Source of the DNA: Paraburkholderia ginsengisoli NBRC 100965
GTDB lineage: Bacteria > Pseudomonadota > Gammaproteobacteria > Burkholderiales > Burkholderiaceae
NCBI RefSeq assembly: GCF_000739735.1
Contig: NZ_BBJF01000004.1
Span: 992,001 to 1,056,000, forward strand
Reading direction: 5' to 3'
DNA: 64,000 bases
Translations under genes and position numbers: made by a program
Shown: one piece after another, positions 51,860-60,942 of the stretch
Position numbering within the stretch: the first letter of the stretch is position 1
Layout: every line of letters starts with the position of its first letter
The notes under the pieces: model-generated
Database searches by the model: none
What the model was told of the DNA's origin: nothing
Seen by the model: the letters and a program-made list of their open reading frames with translations, nothing else

Positions 51860-52846
51860 TCAAGGCAGCGGGAAGCTGCGATCGAAACTCGTGCGCACGT
51901 CCAGATGCGCGCGGATCACGTTGGCGGCTTCGTAGGTATCGGCGGTGCGCTGCTGTGCGCTCACGACGCTATCGTCGATCGTTACCGGATGCACCTGGCC
52001 GCGTTGATAAACCGTCTTCAGCACGTCGACCGGGAGGCCCGTCACGCGCGACTGCATCGCCGCCACTTCGTCCGGATGCGACAACGCCCAGCGCTGACCG
52101 ATCGCCACGCGCCGCAAGAAGTCGGCGAGTTGCGCGCGTTTGCCGGTGATCGCCGTTTCGGTCGCGACCTGGTAGCTGAGCCCTTCCGACAGGCCGACTC
52201 CGTTCGCGATGATGCGGTCGTGATCGCGCGCTTCGCCTAGCGCCGTGTACGGGTCCCACACCGACCACGCGTCGACGCTGCCCGATGCGAGCGCCGCCTT
52301 TGCATCGGCGGGCGCGAGGAACACGAACGTGACGTCGCTCACGGGCACGTTGGCCTTCTTCAACGCGGCGAGCGCGAGGTAGTGGCCGATCGAGCCGCGC
52401 GTCGTCGCAATGCGCTTTCCTTTCAGGCTCGCCGCGTCGTTCAGCGTCGATTGCGCGCCGACGACGATCGCGAGATCCAGCGGATTCGAGCGTGTCGCGG
52501 CCACCGCCCTCACCCGCGCGCCGGCCGCGAGCGCGAACACGAGCGGCGCGTCGCCGAGCCCGCCGACATCGACCGCGCCCGCGTTCAACGCTTCGCCAAG
52601 CGGTTGCGCGGCCGGGAAGTTGAACCATTCGATCTTGTACGGCAGGTCCTTCAACTGGCCGGACGCTTCGAGAATGCCGCGCGTTTGCAGAGACTGGTCG
52701 CCGACTTTCAGCACCGGCAGATCGGCCGCATGCGAAGGCGCGGCGCTCAGCAGCGCCGCCATCGCGAGCGCAACCGCGCCGAGCGGTCTCGCCCACGCAC
52801 GCCGGGAAACAGAGAGGATATCGAACGAACAATGCAAGGTCGTCAT
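51860..52846 (-). CDS. SsuA-like aliphatic sulfonate/organosulfur binding protein
   Basis: A 328-residue ABC substrate-binding protein. An N-terminal signal region (PLGAVALAMAALLSAAPSHAA) is followed by the NMT1/SsuA-like domain: LPVLKVGDQSLQTRGILEASGQL, FPAAQPLGEALNAGAVDVGGLGDAPLVFALAAG and ATTRGSIGHYLALAAL. Family members bind sulfonates, sulfate esters or taurine. No ABC permease or ATPase is adjacent, so its membrane components must be elsewhere. It is divergent from a LysR regulator. Confidence 0.88.
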   Translation of the reverse strand: MTTLHCSFDILSVSRRAWARPLGAVALAMAALLSAAPSHAADLPVLKVGDQSLQTRGILEASGQLKDLPYKIEWFNFPAAQPLGEALNAGAVDVGGLGDAPLVFALAAGARVRAVAATRSNPLDLAIVVGAQSTLNDAASLKGKRIATTRGSIGHYLALAALKKANVPVSDVTFVFLAPADAKAALASGSVDAWSVWDPYTALGEARDHDRIIANGVGLSEGLSYQVATETAITGKRAQLADFLRRVAIGQRWALSHPDEVAAMQSRVTGLPVDVLKTVYQRGQVHPVTIDDSVVSAQQRTADTYEAANVIRAHLDVRTSFDRSFPLP

Positions 52847-52913
52847 GGCGGTGCTGGCCGGATGGCACGAAGTGATTTGCCATCGACGATAAGGGACGAC
52901 CCTGTATAAGACA

Positions 52914-53003
52914 AACGCATTATTCTTCTAAGCAAATATGCGAATTTTGTTCGGCGCCGACGAGTGGGCGCGCGGCGCTGCGGGTATCATCGAACGCATT
53001 ATT
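52914..53003. promoter_or_regulatory. paired 11-bp repeats in the LysR/SsuA divergent region
   Basis: AACGCATTATT occurs at 52914-52924 and again at 52993-53003. The first copy is also the left part of an imperfect palindrome with arms CGCAT and ATGCG (52916-52942). Repeated half-sites in this position are typical of LysR-type regulators. Confidence 0.5.
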
Positions 53004-53029
53004 TTGCGCTCTTACCCGTCACCGCCATC

Positions 53030-53941
53030 ATGAAGATCGACGAAATCGACGCGTACGTCACCGTCATTCGCTGTCAGTCGCTACAACAGGCGGCACTCGC
53101 GCTCGGCCTCACCCAACCGGCGATCACGCGCCGTCTGCAGAATTTCGAGGAGGCGCTCGGCGCCGAACTGCTCGACCGCAATACACGGCCGCTGAAGGCG
53201 ACGGCTACCGGCCGCATTGTCTACGAACAGTGTCGCGTGATCCAGCGCGAACTCGACGTGCTGCGCGGGCTCGTCGCCACCGACACGCCACCGGTCGGCA
53301 ACGTGCGCGTGGGCGTCGCGCAGACCATCGCCGACCTCGCGCTCAGCGACGCGCTCGGCGATCTGAAAGCGGCCTATCCCGATCTGCAGGCGCGCGTCTC
53401 GACCGGCTGGGGCAGCCAGTTGCTGCAGCGGCTCGAACAGGGTGAACTCGACGCCGCCGCGATCCTGCTGCCCGGCAACAAGAGCTTCGACGATTCATTG
53501 TCCGCGCGCTCGCTCGGCCGCATCAAACTCGCGGTGGTCGCGCAGAAGGGCCTGCTGAAAAAGCGCGTGCATACGCTTGTTGGATGTCAGTCGATCGGCT
53601 GGGTATTGAATCCCGACGGCTGCGGCTTTCGCGACGGATTGCAACGCACGCTGGCGAGCCTCGGCCTCGCACTGAAGCTCAACCTGGAAACGCTCGGCAC
53701 CGAGTTGCAACTGCAACTGGTGGCGAGCGGCAACGGGCTCGGGCTGGTGCCATTGCCGCTGCTGCAGATCAGCGCGCACGCCGACGCACTCGACATCGTT
53801 TCGTTCAGCGACTTCAAGCCACTGATCGATATCTGGCTCGTGCAACCGCGCGTACTCGGCAAGCTGCAACAACCGGTCGAGCGCTTCGGCGCGGCGATCG
53901 AACGGCAATTCAAGGAAACGCGCAGACGGCGCGCGGCGTGA
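53030..53941 (+). CDS. LysR-family transcriptional regulator
   Basis: A 303-residue regulator from ATG 53030. The winged HTH is at about 3-60 (DEIDAYVTVIRCQSLQQAALALGLTQPAITRRLQNFEEALGAELLDR). The substrate-binding domain follows (about 90-295: VGNVRVGVAQTIADLALSDAL). It is divergent from the SsuA-like and SfnB-like genes and convergent with the rhodanese gene. Control of sulfur-source genes in the manner of SsuR/CysB-type regulators is inferred from context. CysB itself is not closely matched. Confidence 0.92.
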   Translation: MKIDEIDAYVTVIRCQSLQQAALALGLTQPAITRRLQNFEEALGAELLDRNTRPLKATATGRIVYEQCRVIQRELDVLRGLVATDTPPVGNVRVGVAQTIADLALSDALGDLKAAYPDLQARVSTGWGSQLLQRLEQGELDAAAILLPGNKSFDDSLSARSLGRIKLAVVAQKGLLKKRVHTLVGCQSIGWVLNPDGCGFRDGLQRTLASLGLALKLNLETLGTELQLQLVASGNGLGLVPLPLLQISAHADALDIVSFSDFKPLIDIWLVQPRVLGKLQQPVERFGAAIERQFKETRRRRAA

Positions 53942-53998
53942 GCCGCGCGCCGTCCTGTTGCACGTTCTGTTGCCAACACGCGCGGGGCGCACTAAACG

Positions 53999-55600
53999 TC
54001 AGATCACCCGAAACTTATGCGTACCGTCGCGCCCCAACTGCGCGACGAGCCCGTACTCCCACTCCAGATACGCGTTCATCGCTTCGTGCGCGTTGTCGGT
54101 GCCCTCATACGGACGCCGGTAACGGTCGATGCGCGGCGACGCCATACGCGTCTCGCCGCTTTCGAGCGGCAAGCCCGCTTCGATCCACGCCGCCGTGCCG
54201 CCGCTGAGCACCTGCACAGGGCGGCCGGTCAGCGCCGCCAGTTCGGGCGCGGCAAAGCGCGCAAGCTGGCTGGTGCCGCACGTCACGACATAGCGCTGCG
54301 CATCCGGCAGCCTGCGTACCGCCGCGTCGAGCTGGCCGCGAATCGCAAACCACGCGCCCGGGATGTGCCGCTTCACATAGTTCGCGCTGGTCGTGAAGTC
54401 GAGCACGAGCGTGCCCGGCGCCTGCAGCAGCGTGAGCAGTTCGGCGGGCGCGATCTCGTCGACCGGCGGCGGCTTGGCCGCATGACGCGCCGCCGGCGCC
54501 GCGCCCTTCTCCGCGAAGTCCGCCGCCGTCAGACCGTCGACCACGTACACCTCGACGTTCATCTGCGCGAGCCACGACGCGCTCATATTCGCGCGCACGC
54601 CGTCATTGTCCGCGAGGATCACGCGCGCGCCGCGCACCGGCGCGAACATGTCGGTTTCCTGCACCAGCTGTCCGCCCGGCGCGCTGCGAAAACCGGGCAC
54701 GTGGCCCGCTTCGTATTCCTCCGGCGTGCGCACGTCGAAGCGATACACGGTGCGCACCGCTTCGCCGGCCCAGCGGCGCGCTTCGTCGCGTGACGTGCGG
54801 CCCACCTTCGCGCGATCCGCGACCGCGCGCGCGCCATCGGCGGCGGCGAGGCGCAGCGTGTCGTCGGCGATCGGTTCGAAGCGGCGCGAACTGCCGTGCG
54901 CGAGCGCCTGCCCTGCCAGCGTCCAGCCGATCGTGCCGTTGCGCAGCGCGGCGACCGGATTCGGCACGCCCGCGTTAATCAGCGACTGCGCGCCGATGAT
55001 GCTGCGCGTGCGCCCCGCGCAATTGACGATGATCCGCGTGGCCGGGTTCGGCGCCAGTTGCCGCGCGCGCAGCACCAGCTCGGCGCCCGGCACGCTGATG
55101 CTGCCGGGAATGTTCATGGTCTGGTATTCGTCGAAGCGGCGCGCGTCGAGCACCACCACGTCGGCTTCGCGATCGAGCAGTGCCTGCACCTGCGGTGCGG
55201 GCAGCGACGGCGTATGGCGCACGCTTTCCACCAGTTCGCCGAATGCCTTGCTCGGCACGTTGACGTCCTGGAACAACTCGCCGCCCGCCTCCCGCCAGCC
55301 TTGCAGACCGCCTTCGAGCAAGGTGACGTTCGTATAGCCGAGTTCGGTGAACCGTTGCGCGGCGCGTTCGGCGAGGCCTTCGCCGGCATCGAACACGACG
55401 ATCGGCACCGCGACGCGCGGCAAGCGCACCGGTGCGTCCAGTTCGAGCCGCGACAGCGGCAGGTTGGCGGCGAACAGCGGATGGCTGCGCGCGTGCGGAT
55501 CTTCCTCGCGCACGTCGACGAGCGCGATTTCGTCACCGTCGATGAGCGCGCTGCGCACGTCGTCGAAAGATCGGGTACGGAATTCGTTGATGACACTCAT
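53999..55600 (-). CDS. four-domain rhodanese sulfurtransferase
   Basis: A 533-residue protein with four tandem rhodanese-like domains, at about 10-110, 130-225, 265-355 and 385-478. The active-loop Cys is kept in domain 2 (VNCAGRTRS, about 193) and domain 4 (VTCGTSQLA, about 439). It is replaced by Asp in domain 1 (VVFDAGEG) and domain 3 (ILADNDGV). Active and inactive domains thus alternate. Each carries a typical IPGA/VPG or LDAR-like strand. Rhodaneses move sulfane sulfur between carriers in the cytoplasm. The ATG overlaps the stop of the thiol dioxygenase gene by 4 bp, so the two enzymes are co-translated. Confidence 0.93.
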   Translation of the reverse strand: MSVINEFRTRSFDDVRSALIDGDEIALVDVREEDPHARSHPLFAANLPLSRLELDAPVRLPRVAVPIVVFDAGEGLAERAAQRFTELGYTNVTLLEGGLQGWREAGGELFQDVNVPSKAFGELVESVRHTPSLPAPQVQALLDREADVVVLDARRFDEYQTMNIPGSISVPGAELVLRARQLAPNPATRIIVNCAGRTRSIIGAQSLINAGVPNPVAALRNGTIGWTLAGQALAHGSSRRFEPIADDTLRLAAADGARAVADRAKVGRTSRDEARRWAGEAVRTVYRFDVRTPEEYEAGHVPGFRSAPGGQLVQETDMFAPVRGARVILADNDGVRANMSASWLAQMNVEVYVVDGLTAADFAEKGAAPAARHAAKPPPVDEIAPAELLTLLQAPGTLVLDFTTSANYVKRHIPGAWFAIRGQLDAAVRRLPDAQRYVVTCGTSQLARFAAPELAALTGRPVQVLSGGTAAWIEAGLPLESGETRMASPRIDRYRRPYEGTDNAHEAMNAYLEWEYGLVAQLGRDGTHKFRVI

Positions 55601-56220
55601 GGGGTAAGAGACTCCTTCGAAACATTCCAGATATTCGGCAACACGTCGTTCGAGTATCCCGAGATGAAAGTCTTGCGGCCCGAGCCGACGGTATAAACCG
55701 AGCGCGTCACCGCGCCAATGTTTCCACCGTACACGTGAATGCTGATCGACGTACGGTCACTAAAAGCATTGCTCACGCGATGAATATCGCCGACGCGCGG
55801 CGACACCGCGTCCACCGCGCCCTGTCCGAGGCGCTGAGGCGCACCGTGTTCGGCCAGCGCGCCGTCCGGATCGATACGATAAGCCTGAGCAATTTCCGCG
55901 CCCCGTAGCACGCCGATCAAACCCCATACGGTGTGATCGTGGACAGGCGTTGCCTGCCCCGGTCCCCAAACGAAACTGACGACCGAAAAACGCTGCCGCG
56001 AATCCGCGTGCAACAGGAATTGCTGATACCGCCCGGGATCGGGCTGCGCGAACGCGTCGGGCAGCCAGTCGTCGTGAGCGATCAGTTCGCGCAATGCGGC
56101 GGCGCCGGCTTCGAGCAGATGCGCTTCGTGATTCGCTTCGTCATGGGCCGCTGCGTCGACCAGCGACGCGATCCGGCCGACGAACGCGCGCAGCCGGTCC
56201 GGCCTCAATACTTGAGTCAT
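55597..56220 (-). CDS. thiol dioxygenase, probably 3-mercaptopropionate dioxygenase type
   Basis: A 207-residue cupin with the bacterial thiol-dioxygenase signature PVHDHTVWGLIGVLRGAE (metal His about 93 and 95) and a third His in GDIHRVSN (about 145). A Gly stands where Cys-type cysteine dioxygenases form the Cys-Tyr crosslink. That pattern is seen in Pseudomonas 3-mercaptopropionate dioxygenase, so 3-mercaptopropionate is the favoured substrate, with cysteine as alternative. It overlaps the rhodanese gene by 4 bp and is translationally coupled. The 231 bp upstream is where its promoter should lie. Confidence 0.88.
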   Translation of the reverse strand: MTQVLRPDRLRAFVGRIASLVDAAAHDEANHEAHLLEAGAAALRELIAHDDWLPDAFAQPDPGRYQQFLLHADSRQRFSVVSFVWGPGQATPVHDHTVWGLIGVLRGAEIAQAYRIDPDGALAEHGAPQRLGQGAVDAVSPRVGDIHRVSNAFSDRTSISIHVYGGNIGAVTRSVYTVGSGRKTFISGYSNDVLPNIWNVSKESLTP

Positions 56221-56451
56221 GGGGGGTTCGGAAAAGGATAGTTCGAATCAGGCGCTCACGCGAATCGCGCGAGCGTCAGTTTGAAGATGCCGGTTCAAAG
56301 GGCTGCGCTGTTCGGAGCGGCACAGCGTGCCGCGTGAAGTGTCCGACGTCCGGCAGCCCGCAGCAGACATATCGCGCTCGCGCTCACTACCGCGAATCGC
56401 GAATCGCAACCGCGCGCCGCATGGCCGCCGCAAACATTCATGAGGAACCGC

Positions 56452-57300
56452 TCAGGTGAGAACGTCGGGCTCCGCTTCCACGAGCCCTTGCAGCAGGCTC
56501 TCGAAGGCGAGCAGCGCCCCGCCCGGACGGCCCACCTGCTCGTGCGTGAGCGTGGCGACGTCGTGCGGGATCGCCTGCGGCGTGCCCGCGGCTTCGGCCA
56601 GCAGTTGCGCGTGACAGGCGTTGTCGAGCGCGATATACCACCAGGCCGCCGCTTCGACGCTCGGACCCGCCGTGAGGATGCCGTGATTCTTCAGGATCAC
56701 CGCCTTGCGCTCGTCGAGCGCCGCCGCGATGCGCGCGCCTTCATCGGTGTCGAGCACGACGCCGCGAAAATCGTCGAACAATGCGTGGTCCTGATAGAAC
56801 GCGCACGAATCCTGGGTGAGCGGATCGAGCGTGCGGCCGAGCGTCGACCAGGCCTTGCCGTATAGCGAATGCGTATGCGCCGCCGCGACCACGTCGGGGC
56901 GTGCTTCGTGAATCGCCGCGTGAATCGCGAAGGCCGCCTGGTTCAACGGCCCATCCCCCACCACGATCTCGCCACTGGCATTCACCAGCAGCAGATCGGA
57001 CACGCGAATACGGCTGAAATGCTTGCCGAACGGATTGACCCAGAAGTGATCGGGCCATTCCGGATCGCGCGCGGTGATATGACCGGCGAGGCCTTGATCG
57101 AAACCCTAGCGCGCAAAGAGCCGAAACGCGACGGCCAGCCTCTCCTGTCGATGACGCCGTTCGGCCGCGATGCTCTCGCGCGGCGGCACGTCGTCGAACC
57201 AGAATTTGCGCAGCGGCGCGTGGCGTTCGAGCGGCGGCGTCCCGATGGCGCGCGTCGCGTCGGATGCGGCGTCGAAGCTAACGTTGGAAAGATCCGTCAC
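56452..57300 (-). pseudogene. class II aldolase/adducin-like gene with an in-frame amber codon
   Basis: The reading frame runs from GTG 57300 (GGAGG five bases upstream) to 56452, about 282 codons. It is broken by a TAG at 57106-57108 (codon 65). The N-terminal part ends RLAVAFRLFAR and the frame resumes GFDQGLAGHITARDPEWPDH, a class II aldolase segment in which the stop replaces what is usually an aromatic residue (FARxGFDQG). A single TAC/TAT to TAG change would explain it. Downstream motifs are intact: AAHTHSLYGKAWS with metal His, LKNHGILTAGPS with the third His. The gene starts 12 bp after the SsuD-like stop. Substrate is unknown; mutation, sequencing error or readthrough are all possible. 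Confidence 0.85.
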
Positions 57301-57312
57301 GCGCGCCTCCGC

Positions 57313-58392
57313 TCAGGCCGCCACGCGCTCGACGCGCGCAATGCGTTCGCGAGACGCGGGAATCAGCTCGCGGCCATACTCGATCGCGTCTTCCAGTGGA
57401 TCGAAGCCGCGTATGAGGAACGTCGACACGCCGAGCGCATGATATTCGGCGAGCGTATCGGCGACCTGTTCCGCGGTGCCGACCAGCGCGGTCGAATTCG
57501 AGCGGCCGCCGATTTCGCGCGCGATGCCGGTCCACAGACGTTCGTCGGCGCGATCCGAATCGCCCGAAGCCGCGAGCAGACGCCGCGCGCCTTCGCTTTG
57601 CGCGGGACCGCCGACGCCGAGCCCCTGCGCCGCGCGCAACCGCCGCGTCTCGGCGAGGATGTGCTCCGCGCGCTCCCACGCGGCCGCTTCGGTGGCCGCG
57701 AGAATCGGCCGGAACGACACCGAGAAGCGCACGCTGCGGCCATGCTTGGCGGCCTGCTCGCGCACGCGCGTGACCTGCTCGCGCACCTGCGCTTTCGATT
57801 CACCCCACAGCGCGTAGACATCCGCGTGACGGCCGGCGATTTCGAGCGCGGGCGCCGACGCGCCGCCGAAGTACACCGGAATATACGGCTGCTGTACCGG
57901 CTTCACTTCGGAGAAGCCCTGTTCGAAGCGATAGTACTTGCCCACGTGATCGAACGGCTTCGTCTCGGTCCAGATGCGACGCAGGATGTGCAGATATTCG
58001 TCGGTGCGCGCGTAGCGTTCGTCATGCGACAGGTAATCGCCATCGCGGCGCTGTTCGGCGTCGTCGCCACCGGAGATGATGTGCGCCGCGAGACGTCCGC
58101 CCGAGTAATGATCGAGCGTGGCCAGTTGACGCGCGGCAAGCGTCGGCGCGACGAAGCCCGGCCGATGCGCGAGCATGAAGTGCACACGGCTCGTCACGCT
58201 CGCCGCGTGAGCGACGGTCAGCAACGCGTCGGGGCTGGTCGAATGATGCGGCACGAGGATGCGGTCGAAGCCCGCGTCCTCGTGAGCGCGCGCGAACTGC
58301 TCCACGTAGCCGACGTCGATGGACGGACCTTGCGGCGCGTGGGTTTCAGACACCTTGCGGGTCTGGATCATACCGATGAATTCGATGGACAC
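57313..58392 (-). CDS. LLM-class flavin monooxygenase, alkanesulfonate SsuD-like
   Basis: A 359-residue luciferase-like enzyme from a GTG at 58392, with GGGAG about eight bases upstream. Family segments are EFIGMIQTRKVSE, FARAHEDAGFDRILVPHHSTSPDALLTVAHAA, LDHYSGGRLAAHIISGGDDAEQRRDGD and LVGTAEQVADTLAEYHALGVSTFLIRGFDPLED. These match SsuD-type FMNH2-dependent sulfonate monooxygenases, which release sulfite from a sulfonate. No flavin reductase (SsuE) is adjacent. The gene probably forms a two-gene unit with the downstream class II aldolase and is divergent from another LLM gene. Confidence 0.9.
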   Translation of the reverse strand: MSIEFIGMIQTRKVSETHAPQGPSIDVGYVEQFARAHEDAGFDRILVPHHSTSPDALLTVAHAASVTSRVHFMLAHRPGFVAPTLAARQLATLDHYSGGRLAAHIISGGDDAEQRRDGDYLSHDERYARTDEYLHILRRIWTETKPFDHVGKYYRFEQGFSEVKPVQQPYIPVYFGGASAPALEIAGRHADVYALWGESKAQVREQVTRVREQAAKHGRSVRFSVSFRPILAATEAAAWERAEHILAETRRLRAAQGLGVGGPAQSEGARRLLAASGDSDRADERLWTGIAREIGGRSNSTALVGTAEQVADTLAEYHALGVSTFLIRGFDPLEDAIEYGRELIPASRERIARVERVAA

Positions 58393-58720
58393 GTCGGTGT
58401 CTCCCTGAATGATGGCCGCTCCGCGCGGGCGTGGCGGGTTCGCTGGCTGCATGACGCTTCGAGGGGTTTAAGGTAGCAGCGCACCATGCGCTTGTTAAAT
58501 ATTGATCGGCCATATCTATATCGACTTTGCATGTAACGCCTACGGAACATTTGCGCCATTGCGCTTCGACGCCCGCCCTTCGCTCTTGTCCCTGAACAGT
58601 CAAACCGCCGATAACCCCCTTCGACGAACGTGGGCATCCACGCGCCGTCAGCAGAAAACCTGAAGCTTTGCCACAATGCCCCATCGCGCGAAAGCGCCGG
58701 AAACCGCAAACGAACAGACA
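58393..58720. other. divergent promoter region between two monooxygenase genes
   Basis: AT-rich around 58490-58530 (TTAAATATTGATC and TATCTATATCG). I see no gene and no clear operator; promoters for both directions are expected. Confidence 0.45.
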
Positions 58721-59716
58721 ATGATCCCCTTCTCGGTCCTCGACCTCTCGCCAGTCAACGCGGGCGCCACGCCCGCGGACGCGTTCAGAAACACGCTCGA
58801 TCTCGCGCAGCACGCGGAAAAATGGAACTACCGCCGCTTCTGGCTCGCGGAACATCACAACATGACAGGCATTGCCAGCGCGGCGACGTCGGTGGTGATC
58901 GGCTACGTGGCGGGCGGCACGAAGACGATCCGCGTCGGCTCCGGCGGCGTGATGCTGCCGAACCATGCGCCGCTCGTCATCGCCGAACAGTTCGGCACGC
59001 TCGCGTCGCTCTACCCGGACCGGATCGATCTCGGCCTGGGCCGCGCGCCGGGCACCGATCAGAGCACCGCGCGCGCGTTGCGCCGCGATCTGCAGAACAG
59101 CGCCGATTCGTTCCCCGACGACGTCGTCGAGTTGCAGCGTTATTTCGCCGATCCGGTGCCGGGCCAGCGCATTCGCGCGGTGCCGGGCGCGGGGCTGCAT
59201 GTGCCGCTGTGGCTGCTGGGCTCGTCGCTGTTCAGCGCGCAACTCGCCGCCGCGCTTGGTTTGCCGTTCGCGTTCGCGTCGCACTTCGCGCCGGATTACA
59301 TGCTGAGCGCGTTGCAGGTTTATCGCTCGCAATTCCGGCCGTCGGCGACGCTCGACAAACCGCATGCGATGGTCGGCGTGAATCTGTTCGCCGCCGATAC
59401 CACCGAAGAAGCGCAGCGGCTCTTCACGTCGTTGCAGCAGCAGTTCATCAACTTGCGGCGCGGCACGCCGGGGCAGTTGCAGCCGCCGGTCGAGCTGCTC
59501 GAAGCGTCGGAGATGGAGCTGAACGGGGTCGCGCACTCGCTCGCGTGCACGGCGCTCGGCGATCGCGACGCGGTGCGCGCGGGCCTCCAGTCGATCATCG
59601 ATCAGACCGGCGCGGACGAATTGATGCTCACCGCGCAGATCTACGATCACGCGGCGCGGCTGCGGTCGTTCGAGATCGCCGCGCAGGTGCGCGACGAGAT
59701 GGCGGCCGGCAAGTAA
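58721..59716 (+). CDS. LLM-class flavin oxidoreductase (YhbW/MsnO8-like)
   Basis: A 331-residue luciferase-like protein from ATG 58721. It starts [21 protein letters not shown], typical of the MsnO8/YhbW subgroup, with [52 protein letters not shown] and [21 protein letters not shown]. Such proteins bind FMN and are predicted monooxygenases; the substrate is not known. It is next to an SsuD-like gene and divergent from it, suggesting a sulfur-source link, which is inference. An in-frame ATG at 58676 would add 15 residues of poor character. Confidence 0.88.
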   Translation: MIPFSVLDLSPVNAGATPADAFRNTLDLAQHAEKWNYRRFWLAEHHNMTGIASAATSVVIGYVAGGTKTIRVGSGGVMLPNHAPLVIAEQFGTLASLYPDRIDLGLGRAPGTDQSTARALRRDLQNSADSFPDDVVELQRYFADPVPGQRIRAVPGAGLHVPLWLLGSSLFSAQLAAALGLPFAFASHFAPDYMLSALQVYRSQFRPSATLDKPHAMVGVNLFAADTTEEAQRLFTSLQQQFINLRRGTPGQLQPPVELLEASEMELNGVAHSLACTALGDRDAVRAGLQSIIDQTGADELMLTAQIYDHAARLRSFEIAAQVRDEMAAGK

Positions 59717-59735
59717 GCACGCCGCCGCATGAAAA

Positions 59736-59760
59736 AAAGGACAGCCGATGGCTGCCCTTT
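59736..59760 (+). terminator. hairpin between the LLM gene and the convergent hydrolase
   Basis: AAAGGACAGCC-gat-GGCTGCCCTTT with one mismatch, then CTGTTTG; A residues precede it. It may work in both directions. Confidence 0.6.
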
Positions 59761-59820
59761 CTGTTTGCCCGGGTTAGCCTCGCACTCTGCGGATCACCCG
59801 TTGCTCATTCAACATCGGGG

Positions 59821-60942
59821 TCAGCGATTGGCCGGCACCGCCGCCAACCCGTCCAGCAGCGCTTTGTGAAACGCCTGCGGATCCTGCATCTGCGGCGCAT
59901 GCCCCAGCTCCGCGAACTCGACCAGCGTCGCATGCGGGATCGCCTTCGCGGCCGCCCTGCCCAGTTCCGGATAATGGCCGATCTGCGCGCGTACCTCAGG
60001 AGGCGCCGCGTCCTTGCCGATCGCGGTGGTGTCCTTCTGCCCGATCAGCAACAGCGTCGGCATGCTCAGTTGCGCCAGCTCGTAGACCACCGGTTGCGTG
60101 TAGATCATGTCGTAAAGCAGCGCGGAATTCCACGCGACGATCTGCTTGCCCGGCCCGCGATACATGCCCGCGAGCATCTGCACCCACGGCTCGTAATCCG
60201 CGCGCCACTGACCCGCGTAATAGGTCGCCTGCTCGTAGCGGCGGATGCCGTCGGCGCTCGTCTTCAGTTCGCGCTCATACCACTGATCCACCGATAGCGA
60301 CGGCACGCCCTTCGCCTTCCAGTCCTCCAGACCGATCGGGTTCACCAGCACCAGTTGCTGCGTTTCGCGCGGATACATCAGCGCGTAGCGAATCGCCAGC
60401 ATGCCGCCGGTCGAATGGCCGATGATCGTCGCGTCGCTCACGCCGAGCGATTGCAGCAGCGCATGCGTGTTGCGCGCGAGCTGCTGAAAACTGTACTGAT
60501 AGTGCTCGGGCTTGCTCGATTTGCAGAAGCCGATCTGGTCCGGCGCGATCACGCGATAACCCGCATCGCTCAGCCGATGAATGGTGGCGTCCCACGTCGC
60601 CGCGCAGAAGTTCTTGCCGTGCAGCAGCACCGCCGTGCGGCCGTTAGGCTGCGCGGGCTTGATGTCCATGTAGGCCATCTGCAGCGGCACGCCTTGCGAC
60701 GTGAAGTCGAAACGCCCGACCGGCGCGGGATAGTTGAAGCCCTGCAGTTCGGGCCCGTAAGCCGGAGCGCCGATGTCGGCAATCGCTACGGCGGCCGCGC
60801 TGGCGGCGACCGGGCTGGCCTCGCTCAATGCGGCAGCGGCGGTGCTAGCGGGCGTGGCGGCTGAAGCAGACGAAACGGCGGATGCGGCAGCCCATGCACA
60901 GACGCTCAGCAGGGCAAGCAGAGAATGACGGCGAAAACTCAT
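59821..60942 (-). CDS. exported alpha/beta hydrolase
   Basis: A 373-residue protein from ATG 60942. A signal peptide (SFRRHSLLALLSVCAWAAASAVSSASAA) is followed by an Ala/Ser-rich linker. The hydrolase core shows VLLHGKNFCAATWD (oxyanion), GHSTGGMLAIR (nucleophile Ser), LLIGQKDTTAIGK (acid Asp) and ELGHAPQMQDP (His). All triad residues are present. Esterase, lipase or haloperoxidase-like activity cannot be separated by sequence. It is expected in the periplasm or outside. No Shine-Dalgarno is clear before the ATG, and the frame extends to 61113 with unconvincing residues. Confidence 0.9.
   Translation of the reverse strand: MSFRRHSLLALLSVCAWAAASAVSSASAATPASTAAAALSEASPVAASAAAVAIADIGAPAYGPELQGFNYPAPVGRFDFTSQGVPLQMAYMDIKPAQPNGRTAVLLHGKNFCAATWDATIHRLSDAGYRVIAPDQIGFCKSSKPEHYQYSFQQLARNTHALLQSLGVSDATIIGHSTGGMLAIRYALMYPRETQQLVLVNPIGLEDWKAKGVPSLSVDQWYERELKTSADGIRRYEQATYYAGQWRADYEPWVQMLAGMYRGPGKQIVAWNSALLYDMIYTQPVVYELAQLSMPTLLLIGQKDTTAIGKDAAPPEVRAQIGHYPELGRAAAKAIPHATLVEFAELGHAPQMQDPQAFHKALLDGLAAVPANR

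Noticed and set aside
58630-60297. A 555-codon plus-strand frame across the LLM gene and into the hydrolase
   Set aside because: It spans two convergent genes with clear motifs in other frames and has no family features.
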